The notes: generated by a model not told the origin, from the sequence alone. DNA of 13,886 bases from Acidobacteriota bacterium (GCA_026394095.1 JAPKYY010000450.1:1-13886); one strand, 5' to 3'. Numbered from the stretch's first letter, positions 1 to 7,185 are shown. Made by a program: numbers and translations.

Positions 1-753
1 GGCCTGATCTGGGGAGTCTTCCGGTGGAGATTGCAGAATTTGCGTGAATCCAATCGCCGGCTGGAGCAGATTGTGGAGGAGCGGACGACGGAGATCCGCG
101 AGCAGCGTGACCAGATCGCCGATCAGGAGAAGAAGACCGAAGCGCTGCTGCTGAATATTCTGCCTGCCCCGGTGGCAGAAGAATTGCGAAGCAAGGGTTT
201 TGTTTCACCGATGCATTTTGAAGATGTGACGGTTTGCTTTACCGATTTTGTGGGCTTCACGATTTCGAGCGAGACGATGTCGTCGGCAGATCTGGTAGCC
301 AAGCTGGATGAATACTTCACCGAGTTTGACAAGATCATAACGGCTTACGGGCTTGAGAAGCTGAAGACGATTGGCGACTCGTACATGTTTGTATCGGGGC
401 TGCCGACAGAGTCAGCGGATCATGCCTATCTGGCTGTAAAAGCAGCTCTCGATATTGTGGCAAAGGCGCAGGAGTTGGGCGAGAAGAACGTGGGATTGAA
501 CTGGCGACTGAGGGTTGGGTTGCACTCCGGGCCAGTTGTGGCTGGAGTTGTAGGCCTCAAGAAATTCGCGTTTGATATCTGGGGCGATACGGTAAATCTT
601 GCTTCACGTATGGAATCGAGCGGAGCTCCGAATCGAGTGAACCTTTCTGAGCGAACCTACCTGAAGGTGTCGGACAAAATCAACTGCGAGCCACGCGGGC
701 TGGTAAAAACCAAAGACGGCCGAGATCTGCCGATGTTCTTTGCCAACCGCTAG
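1..753 (+). CDS. Class III adenylyl cyclase, membrane-anchored sensor (3' part)
   Basis: Partial: the frame is open to the left edge, so the true start lies outside the window; the TTG at 31 is only an internal codon. The visible 250 residues begin with the end of a hydrophobic segment (GLIWGVF), then a charged coiled-coil linker (about 12-48), then a complete class III cyclase domain (about 73-248). Visible catalytic features are metal-binding D82 (FTDF) and D126 (IGDS), the adenine-selecting pair K122 and D192 (FDIWGD), and transition-state residues N199 and R203 (NLASR). The Lys/Asp pair predicts ATP to cAMP rather than GTP to cGMP. A transmembrane helix followed by a coiled coil suggests an extracytoplasmic sensor upstream, possibly a two-component-regulator propeller as in many acidobacterial receptors; that part cannot be seen. 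The stop overlaps that of the convergent MBL gene. A cyclic-nucleotide-gated channel lies 2.2 kb downstream. Confidence 0.93.
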   Translation, partial: GLIWGVFRWRLQNLRESNRRLEQIVEERTTEIREQRDQIADQEKKTEALLLNILPAPVAEELRSKGFVSPMHFEDVTVCFTDFVGFTISSETMSSADLVAKLDEYFTEFDKIITAYGLEKLKTIGDSYMFVSGLPTESADHAYLAVKAALDIVAKAQELGEKNVGLNWRLRVGLHSGPVVAGVVGLKKFAFDIWGDTVNLASRMESSGAPNRVNLSERTYLKVSDKINCEPRGLVKTKDGRDLPMFFANR

Positions 754-1574
754 AGGATGATGCTTGAGCCTTCGCGGGCAATGATGACCTGATCGAAGTG
801 TTGCCTTGCGGCTTCGAGCACCGACCGCATGAATTCGTCGGTGTGCGAAGGGTCATGGTGGGCGAGAACCAATTGCTTGACGCCTGCGTCTTTGGCGACC
901 TTGACGCCCTCAAGCCAGGTGCTGTGGCCCCAGCCCTTCTTGATCTCATACTCCTCAGGAGTAAATTGCGCATCGTAGACAAGCACATCAGCGCCTTCGG
1001 CATGAGTGCGGATGACGTGATCGAGAGATGGGTCGCCATGCTCGTGGTCGCAGGCATGAACAATTACAGCGCCATTTGATTCGAGGCGATAGCCAGTAGC
1101 GCCTTGCGGGTGATTCAGGGGGAAGGGATAGACTTTGAGGCCACCGTTGCAGAGAGAGTGGCTAGGAGCGCCAGCCAGGGTAGAAAAGTCACGCTTGGCG
1201 GCGAGAAGATCGAAGCCAACCGGGAAATAGGGGTGGGTCATCTGACCTTCGAGGATGTTCTTTACTTCTGAAGCGGCCTTGGTGGTGTGGAAGCGGACGT
1301 GATTGGCAGGATTGTAGAGTGGGGCGAAAAAAGGAATTCCCTGAATGTGATCCCAATGGAAGTGGGTCATCAGGATATCAATGTCGATACTTTTGCCAGC
1401 GGCGCGTGTGATCAGATCGAGGCCGAGCTTTCTTGCACCGGTACCACCGTCGATCAAAACTACTTCGCCATTGCCAAGACGCAACTCAAGACAAGTGGTG
1501 TTGCCACCAAAGCCCAGGTTCTCCGGAGCAGGCGTCGGAATCGACCCCCGCACCCCCCAGAATTTCAGCTCCAT
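750..1574 (-). CDS. MBL-fold metallo-hydrolase (phosphodiesterase/RNase Z-like)
   Basis: 274-residue cytosolic protein of the metallo-beta-lactamase fold. It shows the opening WGVRGSIPTP, the LIDGGTG strand, the zinc motif HxHxDH (THFHWDH; H71, H73, D75, H76), then NHPQG (H155), CDHEHGD (176-177), YDAQ (D201), GWGHST (H217) and LAHHDP (239-240). This spacing matches the PhnP/RNase Z-like/TaR3-like branch, whose members mostly cleave phosphodiesters; the substrate here is unknown. I chose the ATG at 1574: the protein then starts MELKFWGVRG as family members usually do, and AGAGGA lies 9 nt upstream. A TTG/ATG pair at 1607/1604 would add 10-11 unconserved residues. The gene is convergent with the cyclase, sharing its stop region, and divergent from the GAF-SpoIIE gene. 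A cAMP phosphodiesterase role is possible from context only. Confidence 0.9.
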   Translation of the reverse strand: MELKFWGVRGSIPTPAPENLGFGGNTTCLELRLGNGEVVLIDGGTGARKLGLDLITRAAGKSIDIDILMTHFHWDHIQGIPFFAPLYNPANHVRFHTTKAASEVKNILEGQMTHPYFPVGFDLLAAKRDFSTLAGAPSHSLCNGGLKVYPFPLNHPQGATGYRLESNGAVIVHACDHEHGDPSLDHVIRTHAEGADVLVYDAQFTPEEYEIKKGWGHSTWLEGVKVAKDAGVKQLVLAHHDPSHTDEFMRSVLEAARQHFDQVIIAREGSSIIL

Positions 1575-1583
1575 GCGGAGTAG

Positions 1584-1589
1584 TCCTCT
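1584..1589 (-). promoter_or_regulatory. Ribosome binding site of the MBL gene
   Basis: AGAGGA on the minus strand, 9 nt before the ATG at 1574. It supports this start over the TTG/ATG pair at 1607/1604, which has only a weak GAAAGA placed too close to it. Confidence 0.6.
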
Positions 1590-1614
1590 TTCTTGGTCCG
1601 ACATCAATCTTTCG

Positions 1615-1620
1615 ATTGTA
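1615..1620 (-). promoter_or_regulatory. Candidate -10 box for the MBL gene
   Basis: TACAAT on the minus strand within the 92-bp divergent spacer, about 40 nt before the MBL ATG. No good -35 hexamer is visible at 16-18 bp, so this rests on the -10 match alone. Confidence 0.3.
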
Positions 1621-1651
1621 ATTGAGAATGATTTTCCGCGCCGGACCTCGC

Positions 1652-1657
1652 TACAAT
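1652..1657 (+). promoter_or_regulatory. Candidate -10 box for the GAF-SpoIIE gene
   Basis: TACAAT (5 of 6 to consensus) ends 9 nt before the ATG at 1667. A start point about 7 nt downstream of the box would give an mRNA with almost no leader. There is no convincing Shine-Dalgarno sequence before this ATG, which fits. No strong -35 is visible at the right distance. Confidence 0.4.
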
Positions 1658-1666
1658 ATTGAGACC

Positions 1667-2893
1667 ATGCAAGCGGACCACATTTCTCGCGTCATCTTCG
1701 AATATGCTTCCCGGATTGGCGATGCGCGAGAGACTGGAGCCAACTTACAGCTGAATGCGGATATGGCGCGGAGCCTGGTGGGAGCGGACCGGTGCAGTAT
1801 CTGGCTGATCGATCGCAAGTCGAATGAGCTTTGGACCAAGGTGGCGCACGGGGTGGACGAACTGCGGATTCCGATGGGCCAGGGCTTGGTTGGGGCCTCG
1901 ATCGAATCGAACGAAACGATCGTCGTGAATGATACCTCGCAGGATGCGCGCTTTCTGAATCCGGTAGGGGCCTATCAGACGATTTCTGTTCTGGTGATTC
2001 CGTTGAGATCATCGGACGGATCGGTGATTGGGGCACTGCAGGCATTGAACAAGCCGGGTGGATTTACGCAAGAGGATGTTGATCTGCTGGCGCTGGCAGC
2101 GAACTATTCTGCATCAGCGATTGAAAACCAACGGTTGCGGCATGAGGCGGAGACGGCGCGGCTGATGATGCGCGAGCTTGAGATTGCGCGTGATGTGCAG
2201 CAGCGGCTGTTTCCGGAAACCAACCCGCAGTATCCGACGCTCGATTGCACGGCGAGCTGCCGGGCGGCAAAGTCAGTGGGTGGGGATTACTACGACTTTA
2301 TTCCTATGTCTGATGGGGGATTGTTCTTTACGCTGGGTGATGTTTCGGGTAAAGGGATTGCGGCGGCTGTGTTGATGGCGAGCATCCAGGCCTCCATTCG
2401 TTCGCAGGTGATCACCCCGCCGGTTTCGCTGGCACAACTGGTGGGCTCATTTAATCTGGCAGTTGCGTCGTTTTCACGGTCTGAACGTTATTCCACGCTG
2501 TTTTGCGGGTACTTTGACCCGACACACCGCAAGCTCACGTACGTGAATGCAGGGCAGGTGGAGCCGATGTTGCTGAGAGCCGCCACTGGCAAAGTGGAGA
2601 GGCTTACGACTGGCGGGCCGCCGGTTGGGCTGTTGTCTTTCTCGATGTACGCACAAGAGGAGATTCCGTTTGAAGCCGGGGACATTCTGCTCTGCTACTC
2701 CGATGGGGTGAGCGAATCTACAAACATGGCCGATGAGATGTGGGATGACGTGGAAGTGCGGCATTTGCTAGAGGCTTCTGGCGGACGGAGTGCAGTTGAG
2801 ATTCAGAAGATCATCATTGATGCGGCCGATGCCTTTGCCGGAGAAGCCGAACAGGCAGACGACTTAACAGTAATGGTGATTCGCGGCATCTAA
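1667..2893 (+). CDS. GAF domain-SpoIIE/RsbU-type PP2C serine phosphatase
   Basis: 408-residue cytosolic signalling protein. Residues about 10-155 are a GAF sensor domain (CSIWLID, GQGLVGASIE, VLVIPLRSSDGSVIGALQALNK). Residues about 155-185 form the helical linker ending DVQQRLFPE that is typical before SpoIIE domains. Residues about 195-408 are the PP2C-like phosphatase, with VGGDYYD (D207, D210), GDVSGKG (D225), SDG (D346) and QADDLT (398-399) supplying the metal-binding aspartates. Family members dephosphorylate anti-sigma-antagonist (STAS) proteins or related switches; no STAS or anti-sigma gene is in the window, so the partner is unknown. The longer frame begins at a TTG at 1622, but ATG 1667 (MQADHISRV) starts just before the conserved region. 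The channel gene follows 57 bp downstream on the same strand. Confidence 0.92.
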   Translation: MQADHISRVIFEYASRIGDARETGANLQLNADMARSLVGADRCSIWLIDRKSNELWTKVAHGVDELRIPMGQGLVGASIESNETIVVNDTSQDARFLNPVGAYQTISVLVIPLRSSDGSVIGALQALNKPGGFTQEDVDLLALAANYSASAIENQRLRHEAETARLMMRELEIARDVQQRLFPETNPQYPTLDCTASCRAAKSVGGDYYDFIPMSDGGLFFTLGDVSGKGIAAAVLMASIQASIRSQVITPPVSLAQLVGSFNLAVASFSRSERYSTLFCGYFDPTHRKLTYVNAGQVEPMLLRAATGKVERLTTGGPPVGLLSFSMYAQEEIPFEAGDILLCYSDGVSESTNMADEMWDDVEVRHLLEASGGRSAVEIQKIIIDAADAFAGEAEQADDLTVMVIRGI

Positions 2894-2899
2894 GTCGGT

Positions 2900-2905
2900 T
2901 ATAAT
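2900..2905 (+). promoter_or_regulatory. Candidate -10 box upstream of the bCNG channel
   Basis: Exact TATAAT 7 nt after the stop of the GAF-SpoIIE gene. It would start transcription near 2912, giving a leader of about 40 nt for the channel gene. No clear -35 is seen. Confidence 0.35.
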
Positions 2906-2938
2906 CCAAAGTCTGGCTGTTAGCGATACTTATGGATA

Positions 2939-2947
2939 TGTTACAAT
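2939..2947 (+). promoter_or_regulatory. Candidate extended -10 box (TGTTACAAT)
   Basis: TG-N-TACAAT fits an extended -10 element. It ends 3 nt before the GTG at 2951. Initiation at the usual distance (about 2954) would fall after that GTG and just before an in-frame TTG at 2960. It is therefore either an alternative promoter for a shorter protein or a chance match. Confidence 0.35.
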
Positions 2948-2950
2948 CTC

Positions 2951-4375
2951 GTGTCTAATTTGCGGCGACTTCTCTGGCCTTTAGTTACCTGTCTCCTACT
3001 TCTGTACCCGGCCTACTTTCTTGAGGATCTGCTGCGAGACCTGCAGGCAGGCGCGACCGTACAGGCGCTTTTCATTTTCCGCCACGCAATTGGAGTCGGG
3101 ATATGGCTGGCGGTGGCGTGGCTGCTGAATGAATTGATTCACGTAGTGGCATGGGACCGAATCAGTCAGCCAGTGCCGACGATTCTGAAACACATCGTTT
3201 CCATCCTGATTTTCGGGATGGCGATCACGGGGATTTTTGGATTTGTATTTGGACAGTCCGTCACAGGAATTTGGGCTACTTCTGGCGTGTTCGGGCTGGT
3301 GTTTGGATTTGCCGGGCGGTCGCTGATTGCCGACCTTTTTTGCGGGATCGCCTTACACCTGGACCCTCCCTTCCGAATCGGAGACTGGATCGAGTGGCGC
3401 GAAGGGAACGAAGAAATTCTGGCCCGGGTAGAGCAAATCAACTGGCGGAGTACGCGGGTGCATGCACGGGACGATACGAAGACTTTGTTTATCCCGAACT
3501 CGCATCTGTCGTCGGTTGCGATTACTAACGTGTTTGCGCCGCTTGGGCGGACACGTCAAATTGTGAGGATTCCGCTGGACCCTGCCGAAGATCTGACGCG
3601 GGCGATGCGTGTGCTGCTGGCGGGCGCGTTGACGGCAGAGGGCCCGCTGGCTGAGCCAGAGCCGGACGTGCTGATCGAGAGTGTGGGGCCCGAGGGAACA
3701 ACGGTACAGATCCGGTACTGGCATGAGCCTGAGACTTCGATTGCAAAGGTGCGGGGAGCTGTGTTGCTGTCGGTGTTGGGGGCGCTGGCGAAGGCAGGGA
3801 TTCAAACCGCCCGGAACCGGCATGAAGTGCTCACTGCTCCGCTACAAGTGGATCGCGTGGAGCGGTATGACCCGCTGTCGATTCTGCGCCGCCTGGAGAT
3901 CTTCTCAGGATTCGAGAATTCTGAAATTGAATCCATTGCGACGCAAGCAGAACGGCTGGAATATGAGGCTGGGGCGAAGATAGTGAAACAGGGGGAGCCA
4001 GGGAGTTCTTTGTTCTTCGTTCTCGAAGGGTTGCTGGATGTGTACATCGAGCAGAGCGGCAAGCCGATGTTGCGCGTGAACCGGTTGGGGCCGGGGCAGT
4101 ATTTTGGAGAGATGTCGCTGTTGACTGGCGACCCCCGATCGGCGACGGTGAGCGCAGCCACCAGTGTTGTGGTTTATCAGGTTTCGAAGGCGGTGCTGGA
4201 GCCGATTTTGTCTGCACGGCCGAGTGTTGTGCATGAGTTGGCCGAGACGGTGGCGCGGCGGCAGATGCAGAATCGATCGAGTTTGCAATCGGCGAGCGCT
4301 CAGGAGGCCGAAGCTGTACATGAAGGCTTTGCCAAGCAGATGCTAGCCAAGATCATGGGATATTTTGCGAGTTGA
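2951..4375 (+). CDS. MscS-family cyclic-nucleotide-gated (bCNG) channel
   Basis: 474-residue inner-membrane protein. Hydrophobic segments lie at about 6-25, 40-66, 82-104 and 107-137; the last is the MscS-type pore helix, rich in Gly/Ala (GVFGLVFGFAGRSLIADLF), followed by the beta-domain signature DPPFRIGDWIE (138-148) and IPNSHL (181-186). The MscS C-terminal domain runs to about 295. Residues about 312-425 are a cyclic-nucleotide-binding domain with the phosphate-binding cassette FGEMSLLTGDPRSATV (385-400), where E387 and R396 would contact the ribose and phosphate. This architecture defines the bCNG subfamily. The presumed ligand is cAMP, given the nearby adenylyl cyclase. The start is uncertain: GTG 2951 is the only start codon between the upstream in-frame stop (2921) and TTG 2960, and no Shine-Dalgarno sequence is visible. 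The 3' end overlaps the convergent ceramidase-like gene by 23 bp. Confidence 0.93.
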   Translation: MSNLRRLLWPLVTCLLLLYPAYFLEDLLRDLQAGATVQALFIFRHAIGVGIWLAVAWLLNELIHVVAWDRISQPVPTILKHIVSILIFGMAITGIFGFVFGQSVTGIWATSGVFGLVFGFAGRSLIADLFCGIALHLDPPFRIGDWIEWREGNEEILARVEQINWRSTRVHARDDTKTLFIPNSHLSSVAITNVFAPLGRTRQIVRIPLDPAEDLTRAMRVLLAGALTAEGPLAEPEPDVLIESVGPEGTTVQIRYWHEPETSIAKVRGAVLLSVLGALAKAGIQTARNRHEVLTAPLQVDRVERYDPLSILRRLEIFSGFENSEIESIATQAERLEYEAGAKIVKQGEPGSSLFFVLEGLLDVYIEQSGKPMLRVNRLGPGQYFGEMSLLTGDPRSATVSAATSVVVYQVSKAVLEPILSARPSVVHELAETVARRQMQNRSSLQSASAQEAEAVHEGFAKQMLAKIMGYFAS

Positions 4376-5705
4376 TCGAGTCGAGCGCGGTTTGCACGAG
4401 TGCTTCGCCACTGCCTGATACAACGCGGGCGCTGATGACTTCGTAGGTGCCTTCGGGGTAGGCTTTGCTGTTGGGGATGTAGCCGAGGGCGGCGTTGGTT
4501 TGGGTGGCGATGACGGTGAACCTGGCCTTTGAGTTTTGCTTTATGTCGAGGCCGAGTTCTACGAAAATTTCTCCCGGCAGGCCAAGCCAGACGAGATCCT
4601 TGCCCATGCGCAAGATCTGAATTTCCGCCTGATAGGGTCTGCCGGATCTCGCATCGTTTTCAAGGATACGGGCGGCGTTGGCTAGCACCAGGGTGGCGGT
4701 ACTTTTGCTGCGGGCTTCGGTGGCGGCGGCGACTTCATCCGGGCTGGTCTTGACGGCTGCGAGCTGGATTGTGGTGCTTTTTCCGCTTAGCCTGGTGTCG
4801 TTGACTGGAGCGGCATCATCGATAGACCGGAGGACGGCTGCAGCAAGAATTGTGCCAATGCGGGCGGCTTCTGTGTGGCCTTTTTGCGGGCGTTTGGCGG
4901 CGGTGTCGATGTGGTTGATGTTGCCTGAGCAGCCCATCGTGAATACGGTGACGAGCTGGCGGCCGCGGGCGACTTTGAGGGCCTCGGTGAGGGCGTAGAC
5001 GTAGTCGGCAGAATATTCGAGGCCGCCGACCGTATCGAGGTGCATGGCGTAGTTGACGTAGACGGCAATGGCCTGGCCGTCTTCACCTTCGACATAAACT
5101 ACCGGGACGGCTGGATCGATTGGCCCTGCAGGTTTTACGATGTTCGGGTTGAGCTTGCCGGGGTTCCAGGCGACAGTGCCGTCTCGCATGTGGAAGCGGC
5201 GGTTGAAGGGGAGAGTGGCTTCGTGGCCGATGGTGGCGAAGACTTTTGCCGGACGCAGCGCTTTGACTGCGGCAACGACGCTTTGCGCTATGAGGGCGGG
5301 AAGAGTTTGGGAGTAAGTGGTGGCAATTCGTTTCATTTCGCCGTCGAGCTGATAGCGAGACCAGCCGCTGAGCAGGACTGGTGCGGTGTGAGCGTGTGTG
5401 GCACTGATCATCACCTGGTGTTGGGGGATGCCAGTCAGGTCCTGGATCCAGATGCGGGCGGCGGTGGCGATGCCTTCGGGCATGCTGGTGAGGTCGCAAG
5501 AAACCAGAGCGATTCTTACGCCATCGTTTTCGAAGACCAGGGCGCGAGCAAGAAGGGGATCGTGTGTGGCGGTGGCCGAGCGGTTGAAAAAGTAGCCGGA
5601 CATGGCCGCGCCTTGCGGAGGCGTGATGTCGACGGTGGACGCGCCCGCTTTGATGGCTGCTGCTGCATTCAGCGCTACAATTCCTAACACGACAATGCGA
5701 ATCAT
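4353..5705 (-). CDS. Neutral/alkaline ceramidase-like exported hydrolase
   Basis: 450-residue protein with an N-terminal hydrophobic export segment (MIRIVVLGIVALNAAAA). The body matches the catalytic domain of the neutral/alkaline non-lysosomal ceramidase family: AGASTVDITPPQG near residue 20, GYF at 37-39, the zinc-site motif SATHAHTAPV (H104, H106), a further candidate zinc His in YAMHLDTVGG (H222), and GCSGNINHID (258-267). At this length it lacks the separate C-terminal Ig-like domain of full neutral ceramidases (about 650-700 residues). Acidobacterial members of this size are usually of unknown substrate; amide or ester hydrolysis of lipids is only a family-level guess. No Shine-Dalgarno sequence precedes the ATG, but TATAGT lies 7 nt upstream. 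The ATG overlaps the divergent M20 start, and the 3' end overlaps the channel gene. Confidence 0.87.
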   Translation of the reverse strand: MIRIVVLGIVALNAAAAIKAGASTVDITPPQGAAMSGYFFNRSATATHDPLLARALVFENDGVRIALVSCDLTSMPEGIATAARIWIQDLTGIPQHQVMISATHAHTAPVLLSGWSRYQLDGEMKRIATTYSQTLPALIAQSVVAAVKALRPAKVFATIGHEATLPFNRRFHMRDGTVAWNPGKLNPNIVKPAGPIDPAVPVVYVEGEDGQAIAVYVNYAMHLDTVGGLEYSADYVYALTEALKVARGRQLVTVFTMGCSGNINHIDTAAKRPQKGHTEAARIGTILAAAVLRSIDDAAPVNDTRLSGKSTTIQLAAVKTSPDEVAAATEARSKSTATLVLANAARILENDARSGRPYQAEIQILRMGKDLVWLGLPGEIFVELGLDIKQNSKARFTVIATQTNAALGYIPNSKAYPEGTYEVISARVVSGSGEALVQTALDSINSQNIP

Positions 5706-7185
5706 GATTCAAACTATAGCCGCACTTTGCTTTTGCGGGAGCTTCGTTTTTGGTGCCGATGCGGTGCAGGAATATGTGAAGGCCCGCGAGCAGGCCATTC
5801 TGAAAGAGTTTACGGGGCTGGTTGCGATTCCGAATGTATCTGCGGATTTGCCGAATGTGCGGCGTAATGCTGTGGCGATTCAGAAGATGTTTGAGCAGCG
5901 TGGGGTGCCGACTCGGTTGCTGGTGCTCAATGACTACGCGCCGATTGTGTTTGGGGAGATTGTGACGCCGGGGGCGAAGCGCACCGTCAACTTCTATGCG
6001 CATTACGACGGCATGCCGGTGAATCCTGCCGAGTGGATCAACAAGCAGCCCTTTCTGCCTGAGTTGCGCGATGGAGCAAGTAAGGTGTTGCCGCTGGAGC
6101 AGGCCAAGTATGACGGGGAGTGGCGGCTTTATGGGCGTGCTTCGGCTGACGATAAAGCTCCCATTATGGCTATGGCGATTGCTCTTGATGCGATCAAAGC
6201 GTTGGGGCTGAAGCATCAGTCGAATTTCCGTTTTTTCTGTGAGGGTGAAGAGGAGGCTGGGTCGACGCACCTGACTGAGTATTTGAAGGCGCATCAGGAG
6301 CTGGTGAAGGGGGTTCTTTGGTTGATCTGTGATGGGCCGGTGCATCAGATCCGGCAGCAATCGGTTGTGTTTGGGGTGCGTGGGTCGACGAATTTGAATC
6401 TCACTGTTTATGGGCCGAAGAAGGGTTTGCACTCGGGGCATTACGGGGGGTGGGTGCCGAATCCGGCGCAGCGGCTGGCACGGTTGATCGCGGGGTTTAG
6501 TGATGGCGAGGGGCATGTGCTGGTTAAGGATTTCTACAAGGGGGTGGTGCCGTTTAACGCGGCTGAGATGGCGGCGATTCAGAAGATTCCGGCGGTGGAA
6601 GAGATGCTGAAGGAGGAGTTCGGGATTGCTGATACCGAGGGTGACGGGAAGCGGCTGTTTGAGACTTATTCGCTGCCGACGCTGAACCTGCGTGGGATAC
6701 AGGCGGCGAATGTGGGGAGCATGGCTACGAATGTGGTGCCGGCGGAGGCGAATGCGACGCTGGATATTCGGCTGGTAAAGGGGCTGGACTGGAAGACGCA
6801 ACTGGAGCGGGTGAAGGCTCATATTGCGGCTCAGGGTTATCTGGTGCTGGATCGTGCGCCTACGGATGAGGAGAGGCGGAAACACTCGAAGATTGTGAAG
6901 GTGACGAATCGCGAGGGTTATAACTCGGTGCGGACGCCGCTGAATTTGCCGATTGCGCAGGAGGTGGTGAAGCTGGTGGAGTCTGTGGCCGGGCCGGTGG
7001 TGCAGATTCCATCGCATGGTGGGAGTGTGCCGCTGGCAATGTTTGAGGAAGTAACACGGATGCCGCTGATTATGGTGCCGATTGTGAACCATGACAACAA
7101 TCAGCATGCGCCGAATGAGAATCTGCGGCTGCAGAATTTGTGGGACGGGATTCGGGTGATGACTGTTCTGCTGAGCCGACTTTGA
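5704..7185 (+). CDS. Exported M20-family metallopeptidase
   Basis: 493-residue zinc peptidase of the M20/M25/M40 family. A short export signal (about 1-18, MIQTIAALCFCGSFVFGADA) precedes the catalytic domain. Visible motifs are HYD (H100, D102: metal ligand and its Asp), GRASADDK (D149/D150: bridging metal ligand), and CEGEEEAGS (about 180-186: general-base Glu and metal Glu). A lid/dimerisation insertion follows, and then the C-terminal PSHGGSVP and NHDNNQHAPNE, the latter holding the last His ligand. The family cleaves dipeptides or N-acyl amino acids; the exact substrate is not readable here. The frame is open back to 5602, but the signal peptide and the divergent partner favour ATG 5704 (ATG 5695 is possible). 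No Shine-Dalgarno sequence is present. The coding strand is strongly G-rich, which creates a long spurious frame on the other strand. Confidence 0.92.
   Translation: MIQTIAALCFCGSFVFGADAVQEYVKAREQAILKEFTGLVAIPNVSADLPNVRRNAVAIQKMFEQRGVPTRLLVLNDYAPIVFGEIVTPGAKRTVNFYAHYDGMPVNPAEWINKQPFLPELRDGASKVLPLEQAKYDGEWRLYGRASADDKAPIMAMAIALDAIKALGLKHQSNFRFFCEGEEEAGSTHLTEYLKAHQELVKGVLWLICDGPVHQIRQQSVVFGVRGSTNLNLTVYGPKKGLHSGHYGGWVPNPAQRLARLIAGFSDGEGHVLVKDFYKGVVPFNAAEMAAIQKIPAVEEMLKEEFGIADTEGDGKRLFETYSLPTLNLRGIQAANVGSMATNVVPAEANATLDIRLVKGLDWKTQLERVKAHIAAQGYLVLDRAPTDEERRKHSKIVKVTNREGYNSVRTPLNLPIAQEVVKLVESVAGPVVQIPSHGGSVPLAMFEEVTRMPLIMVPIVNHDNNQHAPNENLRLQNLWDGIRVMTVLLSRL
5713..5718 (-). promoter_or_regulatory. 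Candidate -10 box for the ceramidase-like gene
   Basis: TATAGT on the minus strand, ending 7 nt before the ATG at 5705. It lies inside the first codons of the divergent M20 gene. The distance predicts a transcript starting at or next to the ATG (leaderless). No strong -35 is seen. Confidence 0.35.

Noticed and set aside
31..753. Taking TTG 31 as the start of the cyclase
   Set aside because: The frame is open to base 1 and encodes the end of a hydrophobic helix before the TTG, as expected for a larger membrane receptor.
750..1063. Short frames on both strands inside the MBL gene (680-1063 minus, 798-1079 plus)
   Set aside because: They overlap a gene with a complete zinc-site motif set and have no independent support.
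1615..1664. Two TTGAGA copies (1622-1627 and 1659-1664) as a possible direct-repeat operator
   Set aside because: The repeat is only 6 bp, with unequal flanks, and a match this short is likely by chance in an AT-rich spacer.
3353..3823. A 156-codon minus-strand frame inside the channel gene
   Set aside because: It has Arg/Pro/His-rich composition without motifs. The overlapping channel frame shows an MscS pore and a nucleotide-binding domain.
5040..5687. A 215-codon plus-strand frame opposite the ceramidase-like gene
   Set aside because: It is Gly/Asp/Val-rich with no recognisable motif, and the minus-strand gene on the same DNA has conserved ceramidase motifs.
5083..7107. A 674-codon open frame on the minus strand opposite the M20 gene and the 5' part of the ceramidase-like gene
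   Set aside because: The translation is dominated by His, Arg, Pro and Leu with no domain, as expected opposite a G-rich coding strand. The M20 reading shows full catalytic motifs.
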